Source: Planotetraspora thailandica (GTDB lineage Bacteria > Actinomycetota > Actinomycetes > Streptosporangiales > Streptosporangiaceae). From it: 64,000 nt of DNA. Each line of letters starts with the position of its first letter. Within the stretch, counting starts at the first letter, position 1. Under the pieces are notes generated by a model that made no database searches, had not been told where the DNA came from, and was given only the letters and a program-made list of their open reading frames with translations. The translations under genes were made by a program, and so were the position numbers. Positions 1 to 8,495 of this stretch are shown one piece after another. The stretch spans positions 1 to 64,000 of the forward strand of contig NZ_BOOR01000002.1 in assembly GCF_016863335.1 (NCBI RefSeq), in the 5' to 3' direction.

Positions 1-519
1 CGCGACCGCGACGATCGTGGTGGGCGTCCCTTCCGTAGTGAGGGTGATCGTCCATTCCGTGACCGCGATGACCGCGGTGGGCGTCCCTTCCGTAGCGAGG
101 GTGACCGTCCCTTCCGCGACCGCGACGACCGCGGCGGCCGTCCGTTCAGGTCCGATGATCGTGGTGGGCGGCCTGGTCGGGATGACCGTGGTTTCGGGGC
201 CGAGGGTGGTCGGCGTTTCGGCGGTGATCGCGATGGTGGCCGTCGTGAAGGCTCTGGCGACCGTCCTGCGCGGCAGGGTGGTGGGGGCGGCTTCGGGGGC
301 CGGTACGGCTCTCGCGACCGCGATGACCGTGGTGGGCGTCCCTTCCGTAGTGAGGGTGATCGTCCATTCCGTGACCGCGATGACCGTGGTGGGCGTCCCT
401 TCCGTAGTGAGGGTGACCGTCCCTTCCGCGATCGCGATGACCGTGGTGGGCGTCCCTTCCGTAGTGAGGGTGACCGTCCCTTCCGTGACCGCGACGACCG
501 CGGCGGCCGTCCGTTCCGC
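1..519 (+). repeat. 57-bp (19-codon) in-frame tandem repeats, two blocks
   Basis: Copies start at 1, 58 and 115 (third partial) and again at 313, 370, 427 and 484 (last partial). Each full copy encodes RDRDDRGGRPFRSEGDRPF. Copies are nearly identical at the DNA level, including silent positions, with CGT, GGT and AGT codons that are unusual for this high-GC genome. The blocks are separated by a Gly-rich linker (GGRRFGGDR ... GGFGGRYGSRD) that itself recurs at about 208-330 and 664-770. Confidence 0.9.
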
Positions 520-2166
520 GACCGCGACGAATCGGCCGGCCGGGGCGAGCGGGGCCGGGAGCGGTCCGACCGTCCCCAAGGATCGTACGGAGACCGGCCG
601 CAGCGCAGCGGAGGAGACCGCGGATTCCGCGATGACCGCCCGCGTCGCTTCGAGGACCGCGACGGCGGCCGGCGTTTCGGCGGCGACCGCGAGGGCGGCC
701 GTCCTGCGCCGCAGGGTGGCGGCGGGTTCGGTGGCCGGTACGGCTCGCGCGACCGCGACGATCGAGGCGGCTACCGGGGCGGGCAGCAGGGCGAAGGCCG
801 GGAGCAGGGCCGTTCCTGGAGTGATCGCGGCCAGGAGGCGCGGTCCTTCCGGGACCGCGAACGCCCAGAATCACGTGATCGTGGATCGCGCCCCTTCAGC
901 GACGGAAGGGACCGTGGCGATCGCGGCGGGCCTCGGCCGTTCAGCCGGGAGGCCGGTGAAGGCAGCCGCAGCAGGTACGGCAAGACCGAAGAGCCACTCG
1001 AGCGGGAGAAGCTTCCCGAGCTTGAGGCTGACATCACGCCGGACGAACTGGACCGCGAGACCCGCGCGGGCCTCGGGTCCCTGCCCAACGATCTGGCCGA
1101 CCTGGTGGCCAGCCACCTGGTCGCGGCGGCACGGGCGCTGAGCGAAGACGAGCCTGAGCGTGCCTACGAGCATGCCAAGGTCGCTCGCCGGTTCGCCGGG
1201 CGCATCGGGGTCGTGCGTGAGGCGACCGGCATCGCGGCCTATCGCGCCGGGCAGTACGCCGAGGCCCTCGCCGACCTTCGGGCCGCGCGGCGGATGACCG
1301 GATCGGACGCCTACTTGCCGATCATGGCGGACTGCGAGCGAGGCCTCGGCCGTCCCGAAAGGGCACTTGACCTGGTCCGCTCTCCTGAGGCCGAGCGGCT
1401 CGACCGGGAAGGGAGGATCGAACTGGCGATCGTCGAATCCGGCGCACGCCGTGACATGAACCAGTTCGACGCGGCCGTGGTCACGCTTCAGCGTGTCCCC
1501 GAACTGCGCGACCCTCAGCCCCGGCCCTGGTCGGCGCGGCTGGCGTTCGCATACGCCGACGCGCTGGCGGCCGCCGGGCACGAAGCCGCGGCCGTCGAAT
1601 GGTTCGAGCGGGCGATGACCTTCGACGAGGACGGTGAGACCGACGCCGCCGAGCGGTATGCGGAGCTCACCGGGGCAGTGATCGAGGACATCGAGGAAGA
1701 TTTCGACGACGAAGCGGACCTCGATGAGGACGACTTCGGCGACGAGGCGGCGGATGAAGCAGTGGCGGACCTGTCCGCGAAGCCTGCAGACGACTCCGCC
1801 GACTCCGATGAGGCTGAGGACGACTCGGACGACGAGCCTGATGACGACGACGAAGACGACGAAGACGATGACGACGACGAAGACGACGAAGACGACAAGG
1901 ATGGCGACATCCTCGACGCGCGGGCGACCGACGACGACGCGGTGAACTCCGGCGAGCAGACCCCGGTCGCCGTAACGAACCGGAAAGCGGGCGAGCCGGA
2001 GAGCGACCAGACGCCGGAGAACGGCAAGGCCGGCGAGTCCAAGGATGCCGCCGCGGCGGGCGAGAAGAACGAGGTGCCGACGTTCGGCCCGGCGTTCATC
2101 GAGCCCGACTTCGGGGACCGGCCCGCCGACGTGGACGAGGAAGACGACGACAGGCGTCAGCCCTGA
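1..2166 (+). CDS. RGG-like repeat / TPR-like / acidic-tail protein (5' end outside window)
   Basis: The frame is open from base 1, so the true start and an unknown N-terminal length lie outside the window; 721 residues are visible. Residues 1-330 are low-complexity Arg/Gly/Asp, built on a 19-residue unit (RDRDDRGGRPFRSEGDRPF) and resembling RGG-type RNA-binding tails. Residues about 350-560 are Ala/Leu/Glu-rich, predicted helical and TPR-like (for example [20 protein letters not shown]). Residues about 562-645 are almost all Asp/Glu. A GTG at 1105 could be taken for a start, but the frame continues upstream without a stop through the in-frame repeats, so this is one gene. RNA or ribosome association is inference from composition. 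No catalytic motif is visible. A strong hairpin follows the stop. Confidence 0.8.
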   Translation, partial: RDRDDRGGRPFRSEGDRPFRDRDDRGGRPFRSEGDRPFRDRDDRGGRPFRSDDRGGRPGRDDRGFGAEGGRRFGGDRDGGRREGSGDRPARQGGGGGFGGRYGSRDRDDRGGRPFRSEGDRPFRDRDDRGGRPFRSEGDRPFRDRDDRGGRPFRSEGDRPFRDRDDRGGRPFRDRDESAGRGERGRERSDRPQGSYGDRPQRSGGDRGFRDDRPRRFEDRDGGRRFGGDREGGRPAPQGGGGFGGRYGSRDRDDRGGYRGGQQGEGREQGRSWSDRGQEARSFRDRERPESRDRGSRPFSDGRDRGDRGGPRPFSREAGEGSRSRYGKTEEPLEREKLPELEADITPDELDRETRAGLGSLPNDLADLVASHLVAAARALSEDEPERAYEHAKVARRFAGRIGVVREATGIAAYRAGQYAEALADLRAARRMTGSDAYLPIMADCERGLGRPERALDLVRSPEAERLDREGRIELAIVESGARRDMNQFDAAVVTLQRVPELRDPQPRPWSARLAFAYADALAAAGHEAAAVEWFERAMTFDEDGETDAAERYAELTGAVIEDIEEDFDDEADLDEDDFGDEAADEAVADLSAKPADDSADSDEAEDDSDDEPDDDDEDDEDDDDDEDDEDDKDGDILDARATDDDAVNSGEQTPVAVTNRKAGEPESDQTPENGKAGESKDAAAAGEKNEVPTFGPAFIEPDFGDRPADVDEEDDDRRQP

Positions 2167-2178
2167 CCGGTGATTGAG

Positions 2179-2222
2179 AAGGGCGCCGCCTCCCAGGTGA
2201 AGATCCGGGGAGGGGCGCCCTT
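2179..2222. terminator. Bidirectional hairpin between convergent genes
   Basis: Arms 2179-2194 and 2208-2222 (AAGGGCGCC...CCTCCC against GGGAGG...GGCGCCCTT) pair over about 15 bp with one bulged base and a 13-nt loop. It lies 13 bp after the stop of the upstream plus-strand gene and 14 bp from the stop of the convergent MBL gene. Confidence 0.75.
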
Positions 2223-2235
2223 CGCGCGTCCGCGA

Positions 2236-3165
2236 TCAGCGGGTGGGAATGCGGTCGAGCCAGTGCATGATGCCCGCGACGTTCGACTCCGCGCCGCTGA
2301 GCAGTTCGAAACGCTCAGAGGTCTCCTGGTCCGCTTGGAGGGCCCTGTAACGCTCGCGTGTCCGGTCGCGGACCATCGCGACGGCGTGATCGAGATCGAG
2401 CCCTGCCGTACGGGCCTGCTTGGTGAGGTCGACCCACACGCGCAGCTCCTCCGCGGAGCGTTCGAGCGTCGCGGACACGTCGCCGACGGGGCCGTAATGG
2501 CTGAAGAGCAACCGCTGCGGCGCGAGCGCCGTGAACAGGTCGATGGACTTCAGTGCGACGTCCAGGTCGAAGTCGGGCGGAGGGCTCGCCGGGCGCAGGT
2601 CGCCGGTCTCCGGCATGTAGACGCCTGCCGCATCCCCCACGTACAGGTCTCCGGTGAGGGAGTCGAGCAGGCCCACATGGTGTTTGGCGTGCCCGGGCGA
2701 GTAGTGGCTCGACAACGTCCTGCCGTTGCCGAGGTCGACGCTGCCGACGTCGCCGAGCGCCCGGATCCTGGCGGCGTCGGTGGGGGCGAGCCTGCCGAAC
2801 AGCACGTCCAGCTTGTCGCCCCAGACCATCTTCGCGCTGGCCATCAGCCGTTCGGGGTCGGCGAGGTGCCGGGCACCTTTCTCGTGCACGACGATTTCGG
2901 CGGACGGGTAGAACCCGGCGATGTCCCCGACGCCTCCCGCATGGTCGAGATGGATGTGCGTCACGACGACGGTCGCCAGGTCGCCGGGGCCGACGCCGAG
3001 CGACGCGAGGGCGTCCCTGACCACCGGAGCCGAGGTGGACGTGCCGGTCTCCACCAGGCACGGCCGGTCGCCGAGGATGAGATAGCCGGCGGTGATGCCT
3101 GAATAGCCCGCCATGCGGGTGTCGATCTCGTACACGTCGCCGCCGAGCGGTTTCACGTTGTCCAC
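2236..3165 (-). CDS. MBL-fold metallo-hydrolase
   Basis: About 309 residues with a metallo-beta-lactamase fold. The zinc motif VVVTHIHLDHAGG is in the N-terminal third; a later SHYSPGHAKHHVG supplies another metal His, and GDLYVGDAAG holds the bridging Asp. The C-terminal half is helical. The family hydrolyses thioesters, lactones or phosphodiesters; the substrate here is unknown. I chose GTG 3165 (VDNVKPLGGDVYEID) because GGGGTGG lies just upstream; TTG 3180 is possible but has no visible ribosome site. It is a single gene convergent with the repeat-protein gene and divergent from the SSB-like gene. Confidence 0.8.
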   Translation of the reverse strand: MDNVKPLGGDVYEIDTRMAGYSGITAGYLILGDRPCLVETGTSTSAPVVRDALASLGVGPGDLATVVVTHIHLDHAGGVGDIAGFYPSAEIVVHEKGARHLADPERLMASAKMVWGDKLDVLFGRLAPTDAARIRALGDVGSVDLGNGRTLSSHYSPGHAKHHVGLLDSLTGDLYVGDAAGVYMPETGDLRPASPPPDFDLDVALKSIDLFTALAPQRLLFSHYGPVGDVSATLERSAEELRVWVDLTKQARTAGLDLDHAVAMVRDRTRERYRALQADQETSERFELLSGAESNVAGIMHWLDRIPTR

Positions 3166-3269
3166 AGGCCACCCCAGCAATCAGAACCGGCGTCCACAGA
3201 ATCGCATTCAGCCCATCAGCGACCCAGCCTATTCACACAAAGTGATCTCCACGACTGAGAGGGGATCAC

Positions 3270-3683
3270 ATGCACCGCAACGAGGTCACACTCGTGGGCC
3301 GGCTCTCCATGGAGCCGGCCGGCAAGGAACTGCCCAGCGGCGGCCTGCTCACCCACTGGCGGCTTGCCGTACGCAGGCCCGACGAGCACGCCGGCCATCA
3401 ACGATCCGACGCGATCGAGTGCGCCACCTTCGACGACGGGGTGCGTGGAATGCTCGAGGGCTGGCGGGTCGACGACCTCATCGAGGTATCCGGGGCTCTA
3501 CGCCGCCGCTGGTGGAGAGGCGGCAGCCGCTATCAGGTCGAGGTCCACACGGCCCGTCGCGTCGACCCGCCCCCGGCTCCCGAGGAACAGGCCGCCGCGG
3601 ACAGCCGCACCGACACGATCACCCCGGCGCTCGAGTCCGCGACGGACACGGGCCACGAGGCGGGGAGCGGCGACGGCGACTAG
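3270..3683 (+). CDS. SSB-like single-stranded DNA-binding protein
   Basis: 137 residues. It begins MHRNEVTLVGRLSMEP, the classic OB-fold opening of bacterial SSB (N-x-V-x-L-x-G-R-L), and continues with LTHWRLAVRR and WRVDDLIEVSGALRRRWW in the positions of later strands. It ends in a short acidic/polar tail (about 100-137) without the canonical DDDIPF tip, so it is likely an accessory SSB rather than the main replicative one, which normally sits beside rpsF/rpsR. The ATG is preceded by GAGAGGGGA. Its TAG stop interlocks with the TAG stop of the convergent DUF1015 gene in a shared CTAG at 3680-3683. Confidence 0.75.
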   Translation: MHRNEVTLVGRLSMEPAGKELPSGGLLTHWRLAVRRPDEHAGHQRSDAIECATFDDGVRGMLEGWRVDDLIEVSGALRRRWWRGGSRYQVEVHTARRVDPPPAPEEQAAADSRTDTITPALESATDTGHEAGSGDGD

Positions 3684-4906
3684 TCCGCGGCGAAGACGCG
3701 CAGGACCAGGCCGGTGCGGGGCTTGGGGCCGAACGAGGTCGATTTGCGCGGCACCCGTTCGCCCTCTGCCGCCACCGCCAGCACGTCGACGGTGGACAGC
3801 GGATTGAGGAGTACGGCGGTGCCCCCACGGCTGCGGGCGAGCCGTACGGCGGCCTGGGGGTCGTGGTGCACGACCAGCACCGCGTCCTCGCTGTCCTCGA
3901 TGCCCCAGACCTTGGGCATCAGGAACGAGGTGAGGACGGAGGTGTCCAGCGACCTCCAGCGCGCCGAGCGCTCGCCCGGCATCGCGTGCGCCAGTTGCAG
4001 CGGGTCGGGGTCGGTCAGCAGGTGGGAGGTGCCGTCTCCGGCCAGCACGAATGCGGGACCGGTCGCGGTCGCCAGGCCGGTGAGGGCGTCGTCGAGCGCG
4101 GCGAACTCGTGCACCTGCCATGCGCCTTTCGCCCGGGCGACCGCCTCGTCGAGGGGCAGGCCGGGGATCACACGGTGGATGGCCCGCAGATCGGGAGGGT
4201 AGACGAGGGAGTCGACGAGAAAGGCGAGCCCGTAGTCCCAGGGGCCGGCCCCCTGGTGGTCGGCGCGCAGCGCCTCGTAGGTCGCGTAGCGGTGGTGGCC
4301 GTCGGCGATGAGCGCCTGCCGGTCCCGCAGGTCCTCGCCGGCGGCGGCGATCTCGGCCGGGTCGGTCACCGCCCAGAGCCGGTGGCGCACGCCGTCGGGC
4401 GTCGTGAGCTCGGACAGGGGCGTCCGCTCACCCGCCACCTCGTTGACCAGCCGTGACGCGGCTCCGCCGCCTTCGTAGAGGAGGAAGATCGGTTCGAGGT
4501 TGGCCTCGGTCGCCCGCATCAGCGCCAGGCGGTCGGCGACCGGGCCCGGCATGACGTTCTCGTGTGGCAGCACCGCATCGGAGCCGACGCCGAGCCCGCC
4601 GATCAGCCCGCGCTGCATGAGCCCGGTCGCGCTCTGCTCGTAGACGTAGAGCGCGGGAACGTCGTCGACGGCGAGCACGCCGGACGTGAGCCACTGCTCC
4701 AAAATTTCCCGGGCCTCGCCATAATGCCCTGTTCCGGGAAGGATCAGGCGCACCACGTTGTTCGCATGACGAGCGAGCAAATCTCGCATGTCGTCCGGGG
4801 AGATGAGGTCGTAAGGCGGGGAGGTGACCGCGGACAGATCGTCCACCGCGAATCGCACGCCGCGGAACGGACGTAGCACCAGTCCCGCCCGTTCAGAACT
4901 CTCCAT
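3680..4906 (-). CDS. DUF1015 family protein
   Basis: About 408 residues beginning MESSERAGLVLRPFRGVRF. The N-terminal SPPYDLISPDDMRDLL and the central LIADGHHRYATYEALR are hallmark motifs of the DUF1015 family (SerC-like uncharacterised proteins, about 400 residues). Biochemical function is unknown. The open frame extends to 5365 without a stop, but that part lacks family similarity and overlaps the TPR gene on the other strand. ATG 4906 or ATG 4915 (MPGMESS) is the credible start; neither has a good ribosome site, so translation may be leaderless. Confidence 0.8.
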   Translation of the reverse strand: MESSERAGLVLRPFRGVRFAVDDLSAVTSPPYDLISPDDMRDLLARHANNVVRLILPGTGHYGEAREILEQWLTSGVLAVDDVPALYVYEQSATGLMQRGLIGGLGVGSDAVLPHENVMPGPVADRLALMRATEANLEPIFLLYEGGGAASRLVNEVAGERTPLSELTTPDGVRHRLWAVTDPAEIAAAGEDLRDRQALIADGHHRYATYEALRADHQGAGPWDYGLAFLVDSLVYPPDLRAIHRVIPGLPLDEAVARAKGAWQVHEFAALDDALTGLATATGPAFVLAGDGTSHLLTDPDPLQLAHAMPGERSARWRSLDTSVLTSFLMPKVWGIEDSEDAVLVVHHDPQAAVRLARSRGGTAVLLNPLSTVDVLAVAAEGERVPRKSTSFGPKPRTGLVLRVFAAD

Positions 4907-4990
4907 ACCGGGCATGTTGCCATAAGGCCCGGCTCCCCGACGCTGCGGTGCCCGGTTCTTCGTGAAATCGGTTGCAGGAGGCCTTTCCCC

Positions 4991-5419
4991 ATGATCCAGG
5001 GACGAAACGGAGCGTCTGATGCTGCGGGCTATCCGCCCGGCGGCCCGTCCGGCGATGTGTACGAGTGGTACCAGCGAGGCGTGAAGCTCCTCGCGGACGG
5101 AAGCCCCGCCGCCGCGGCCGCCCTTCTCGAACGTGCCGCTGAGGCCGAGCCGGAGTCCCACAGCATCCGCGAGGCGCTCGCCCGGGCCCAGTTCAACTCC
5201 CGCCGTTACACCGAGGCCGCCGGAAGCTTCCGTTTGATCGTGGACGCCAACCCGACCGAGGACTACGCCTATTACGGCCTCGGCATGGCCCTGTGGCGCA
5301 CCGGGGACATCGAGGCCGCCCAGGAACCGCTCGCGATGGCGGTCGCCATGCGTCCCCTGCGCCACTACGTCTCCGCGCTCACCCAGGTCAGGGCCACCCT
5401 TCGGGCGAGGGAGGCATGA
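4991..5419 (+). CDS. Tetratricopeptide repeat protein
   Basis: 142 residues, mostly TPR helices from about residue 23 (YEWYQRGVKLLADGSPAAAA) to 125, with canonical alternations such as REALARAQFNSRRYTEAAGS and YYGLGMALWRTGDIEAAQEP. It is soluble with no signal peptide. GCAGGAGG precedes the ATG. The stop overlaps the start of the HAD gene (ATGA), indicating translational coupling. A TPR-HAD-small ORF-tlyA order is also found in mycobacteria (Rv1691-Rv1694). The binding partner is unknown. Confidence 0.85.
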   Translation: MIQGRNGASDAAGYPPGGPSGDVYEWYQRGVKLLADGSPAAAAALLERAAEAEPESHSIREALARAQFNSRRYTEAAGSFRLIVDANPTEDYAYYGLGMALWRTGDIEAAQEPLAMAVAMRPLRHYVSALTQVRATLRAREA

Positions 5420-6414
5420 CCGTGACGACTTTGGTCGAGGCCTATGACACGCTTCTGCTCGATCTCGACGGCGTCGTCTACCTCGGCGATCACGCCGTTC
5501 CCGCCGCTCCCGAGGCGCTGGAGAAAGCCAGGAAGGGCGGCGTACGGCTGGCCTTCGTGACCAACAACGCGTCGCGCACCCCGGCCGCGATCGCCCAGCA
5601 CCTGCGCCGCCTGGGGGTGTCCGCCGCCCCCGAGGACGTCGTGACCTCGGCCCAGGCCGCCGCGCGCCTGGTGGCCGAACACGTGCCGGCTGGCTCGGCG
5701 GTGCTGATCGTAGGTGGGATGGGCCTGCGCGCCGCCGTACGGGCGCACGGCCTGCGTCCTGTCACGACCGCGCTCGACGGCCCGGCCGCGGTCATCCAGG
5801 GCATCTGGGACAGGCTGTCCTACGGCCTGATCGCGGAGGGCACCCTCGCCGTACGGCAGGGCGCGTGGTTCGTCGCGGCCAACGGCGACGCGACCATGCC
5901 CACGGGCAGGGGTGAGCTTCCCGGAAACGGCGCGATGAGCCGGGTCATCGCCGCGGCCACCGGGGTCGAACCCGTCGTGGCGGGCAAGCCCGAGCCGCCC
6001 CTCCACCGCGAATCGGTGATCCGCACGGGGGCCGAGCGGCCGCTGATCGTCGGGGACCGGCTGGACACCGACATCGAGGGGGCCACCCGGGCCGGGGTGG
6101 ACAGCCTGCTCGTGCTCACCGGCGTGACCGGCCCCCTCGACCTGCTCACGGCCGCACCGGCCCACCGCCCCACCCACATAGCCGCCGACCTGTCGGGTCT
6201 GCACGCCCGCGTGCCCGGCGTACGGCACGGCTCCTCGGGGTGGACCTGCGGAGGGTGGACCGCCGTCTGGGAGGGCGGGCGCCTGAGCGTCTCCGGCGAT
6301 GGCGATCGCGTGGACGGCCTGCGGGCCGCCTGCGCCGCGACGTGGGAGGCCGCGGGCGACGGCCGAGCCGATGAGGACGCGGTCAAGGCCGTTCCCACGG
6401 CGCTCGGGTTCTGA
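5416..6414 (+). CDS. HAD-IIA family sugar-phosphatase (NagD-like)
   Basis: 332 residues. HAD motif I is LLLDLDGVVYLGD at about 13-25, motif II VTNNASRTP follows the first cap, the motif III lysine is in VVAGKPEPPLHRE, and motif IV is IVGDRLDTDIEGATRAG. The large C2 cap between motifs II and III marks subclass IIA (NagD/phosphoglycolate-type phosphatases). The exact substrate is not deducible. The start is ATG 5416, inside the TPR stop (ATGA overlap), with GGGCGAGGGAGG just upstream. The C-terminal 70 residues (GWTCGGWTAVWEGGRLSVSG) extend beyond the catalytic core as in other actinobacterial members. Confidence 0.88.
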   Translation: MTVTTLVEAYDTLLLDLDGVVYLGDHAVPAAPEALEKARKGGVRLAFVTNNASRTPAAIAQHLRRLGVSAAPEDVVTSAQAAARLVAEHVPAGSAVLIVGGMGLRAAVRAHGLRPVTTALDGPAAVIQGIWDRLSYGLIAEGTLAVRQGAWFVAANGDATMPTGRGELPGNGAMSRVIAAATGVEPVVAGKPEPPLHRESVIRTGAERPLIVGDRLDTDIEGATRAGVDSLLVLTGVTGPLDLLTAAPAHRPTHIAADLSGLHARVPGVRHGSSGWTCGGWTAVWEGGRLSVSGDGDRVDGLRAACAATWEAAGDGRADEDAVKAVPTALGF

Positions 6415-6473
6415 GCCCGTTCTAGGGCCGCCCCAGCCGGGGTTTACGCCATCTTGAGCACGGCGAAGGAGGC

Positions 6474-6497
6474 CGCCCTGCGTCCCTGGACAGGGCG
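6474..6497. terminator. Weak hairpin between convergent HAD and SCP2 genes
   Basis: CGCCCTG (6474-6480) pairs with CAGGGCG (6491-6497) around a 10-nt loop, in the 121-bp gap between two convergent stops. There is no T-run, so termination is only suggested. Confidence 0.3.
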
Positions 6498-6535
6498 AGC
6501 CGCCGTAAGGCGTGCTCAATCGTGCGGGAGGGCGG

Positions 6536-6883
6536 TCAGAGGAGCCTGCGCAGGCGGAGAAGGTCACCCAGGCTGGCGTCGATCTTGACCCGGCCGCCGA
6601 GCAGCGCGCGCCCCATGTCGAGGTCGCCGTTGACCATGGAGATGAGATCTTCACTCGACAGGGTGAGCTTGACCTCCGCCGGGCGGCCGTCCTCCGGGGC
6701 GACCTCCTTGAACGGGTCGAGCCCGTCGCGGTGGATCCGGCCGTAGAAGGTGACGCCGAGGTCGGAGATGCGGCAGGCAAGCCTGCGCTCGACGACGTGC
6801 TTGGCGCGATCTTCCGCGCTGATCTCCTTGAAATGCTCGACGAGTTTCTCCAGCGCCGCCCGGCACTCCTCGACGGTCGCCAT
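6536..6883 (-). CDS. SCP2 sterol-binding domain protein
   Basis: 115 residues starting MATVEECRAALEKLVEHFKE. The body (VVERRLACRISDLGVTFYGR, then VKLTLSSEDLISMVNGDLDM and LLGGRVKIDASLGDLLRLRR) matches the SCP2 fold, a small lipid-binding domain found alone in many actinobacteria. The ligand is unknown. ATG 6883 is preceded by GGGAG; a GTG at 6904 would add seven residues. It is a single gene, divergent from the 7200 gene across a 316-bp gap. Confidence 0.8.
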   Translation of the reverse strand: MATVEECRAALEKLVEHFKEISAEDRAKHVVERRLACRISDLGVTFYGRIHRDGLDPFKEVAPEDGRPAEVKLTLSSEDLISMVNGDLDMGRALLGGRVKIDASLGDLLRLRRLL

Positions 6884-7199
6884 GTGCTCCCACTCTCTTC
6901 CCACGGACCAATATCAGTTACGGGCTACTAGGGACGGTAGCGTTCCAGGCGAACCCCGCGCGATACCGGCACGGGGCCTGCCGGGAAATCGCTTCCAGCC
7001 TTACTCGCGCCCGGCCGGGCCGCGTAAGGAAGTCGTCGTGAATACGCAGGCGCCGGAGGGTTCCGCTACCGTTCGAGACGGCTGCGAGATGTCCGGGCCA
7101 TCCCGCGCGCGACACGGCGACCATGGCTCGTCAGCGCCCGGACCAGCATAGACACCAACGCCAGGACGAGCATAAGAGCGGGCGCCCAGGAGGGGACCA
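6884..7199. other. Intergenic region, divergent promoters expected
   Basis: 316 bp between the starts of the SCP2 gene and the small ORF before tlyA. It is GC-rich. Short open frames on both strands are out of context and not supported. I see no clear hairpin or direct repeat. The only sure element is the AGGAGGGGACC ribosome site directly before 7200. Promoters must lie here but none could be assigned with confidence. Confidence 0.5.
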
Positions 7200-7508
7200 A
7201 TGACGGAGATCGGAAGCAAAGCGCCGGCCTGGCTCGCCGTCCCGAGCGCCCGGGCGGGGGAGGAACCCGCCGAACGGGACGGTGCGGCGTCCGGAGAGCG
7301 CCCTGTTCCAGGCGATGCGGTCCCCGGGGCGCGGGGTGCCGAGACGCAGCCCCCGGCCGAGGGCGGGGTCGAGGGGGCGCTCACCCCGCTGGCGCGGCTG
7401 GCCGAGGCCCCCGTCTCGGATCACGTCGGACTCTTCGAAGACGTGCTCACCGGCCTCGAGGCCGTCTTGGCGTCGGTCGACGAACCCGTCCAGGATGGCG
7501 AGCGGTGA
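7200..7508 (+). CDS. Small conserved hypothetical protein upstream of tlyA (Rv1693 position)
   Basis: 102 residues. The first 65 are Ala/Gly/Pro/Glu-rich and probably disordered. The last part, LARLAEAPVSDHVGLFEDVL then TGLEAVLASVDE, looks folded and helical and is the likely conserved core. It sits between the HAD and tlyA genes, the position of Rv1693 in mycobacteria; no function is known to me. A strong AGGAGGGGACCA precedes the ATG. It is expected to be cotranscribed with tlyA, which begins 43 bp later. Confidence 0.7.
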   Translation: MTEIGSKAPAWLAVPSARAGEEPAERDGAASGERPVPGDAVPGARGAETQPPAEGGVEGALTPLARLAEAPVSDHVGLFEDVLTGLEAVLASVDEPVQDGER

Positions 7509-7551
7509 CGCGGGACGTCTCCCCCCCACGCGTGCACGGGCGGCGGGCCCG

Positions 7552-8361
7552 ATGAAGCGTCTGCGGCTGGACAGCGAGCTCGTGCGCCGGGGGCTCGCCC
7601 GCTCCCGCGAGCAGGCGGCGCAGCTCATCGGGGCGGGCCGCGTGTCGGTGGGCGGCCAGGTGGCGGCGAAGCCGGCGACCCAGGTCGACACCGCGGCGGC
7701 CATCGTGGTGGCCGAGGGCGAAGAGGGGCCCGACTACGTCTCCCGGGGGGCGCACAAGCTCCTCGGGGCACTCGAGGCGTTCGACGGCCTCACGGTGGAA
7801 GGCCGCCGATGCCTGGACGCGGGCGCCTCGACCGGCGGCTTCACCGACGTGCTGCTGCGGCACGGCGCAGCCCACGTGCTCGCCGTCGACGTCGGCTACG
7901 GCCAGCTCGCCTGGTCTCTGCGCACGGACGACCGGGTCACCGTGATGGAACGGGTGAACGTGCGCGACCTGACCCCTGAAATGGTGGGGGAGCCGCCCAC
8001 CTTGATCGTCGGTGACCTCTCGTTCATCTCCCTGCGCCTCGTGCTGCCCGCCCTGGCCGCCTGCGCCGCGCCCGACGCCGAATTCGCCATGCTGGTCAAG
8101 CCGCAGTTCGAAGTCGGCAAGGACCGGGTGGGCGCGGGCGGCGTGGTGCGCGACCCGGCTCTGCGCGCCGAGGCCGTCCGCGACGCGGCCAAGGCGGCCC
8201 AGGCCATCGGGCTGGCCGTGAAGGGCGTCACCGCGAGCCCGCTGCCTGGGCCCTCGGGCAACGTGGAATATCTCCTGTGGCTCGGGAAGGGGCCAGGACA
8301 CGAGCCCGTGCCCGACCTCGAATCGGCCGTCGAGCGGGCGGTGGCGGAAGGCCCCCAGTGA
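7552..8361 (+). CDS. tlyA: TlyA family rRNA (cytidine-2'-O)-methyltransferase
   Basis: 269 residues. An N-terminal S4 RNA-binding domain (about 1-60; RLDSELVRRGLARSREQAAQ, then GRVSVGGQVAAKPATQV) is joined to an FtsJ/RrmJ-type SAM methyltransferase with motif I CLDAGASTGGFTDVLLRHGA at about 87-106, DVGYGQLAW, and LIVGDLSFISL. TlyA 2'-O-methylates 16S C1409 and 23S C1920, and its loss gives capreomycin resistance in mycobacteria. ATG 7552 is used; upstream in-frame sequence belongs to another frame's gene. The nadK and recN genes follow on the same strand, as in mycobacteria. Confidence 0.93.
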   Translation: MKRLRLDSELVRRGLARSREQAAQLIGAGRVSVGGQVAAKPATQVDTAAAIVVAEGEEGPDYVSRGAHKLLGALEAFDGLTVEGRRCLDAGASTGGFTDVLLRHGAAHVLAVDVGYGQLAWSLRTDDRVTVMERVNVRDLTPEMVGEPPTLIVGDLSFISLRLVLPALAACAAPDAEFAMLVKPQFEVGKDRVGAGGVVRDPALRAEAVRDAAKAAQAIGLAVKGVTASPLPGPSGNVEYLLWLGKGPGHEPVPDLESAVERAVAEGPQ

Positions 8362-8495
8362 CGGAGGTGTTGTCCAGAACGGCATCCTGTACGGCACGGG
8401 CATGACACCCGGCACATCACCGGGCACATCACTGGGCACACGTGGACGGCGGTGAGCGGCATGACGACGATCGATGCGACGACGGTGAGGACCAC

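Noticed and set aside
17-1141. Long plus-strand frame (374 codons, Val/Ala/Thr-rich) over the first gene
   Set aside because: It is the +1 shadow of the 57-bp repeats. The frame starting at base 1 encodes the meaningful RGG-like repeats and continues into the TPR-like part.
2170-3102. Plus-strand frame opposite the MBL gene
   Set aside because: Antisense shadow; the minus-strand protein has clear metal-binding motifs.
7131-7703. Minus-strand frame across the small ORF and tlyA start
   Set aside because: It overlaps the S4 domain of tlyA and shows no family signature.
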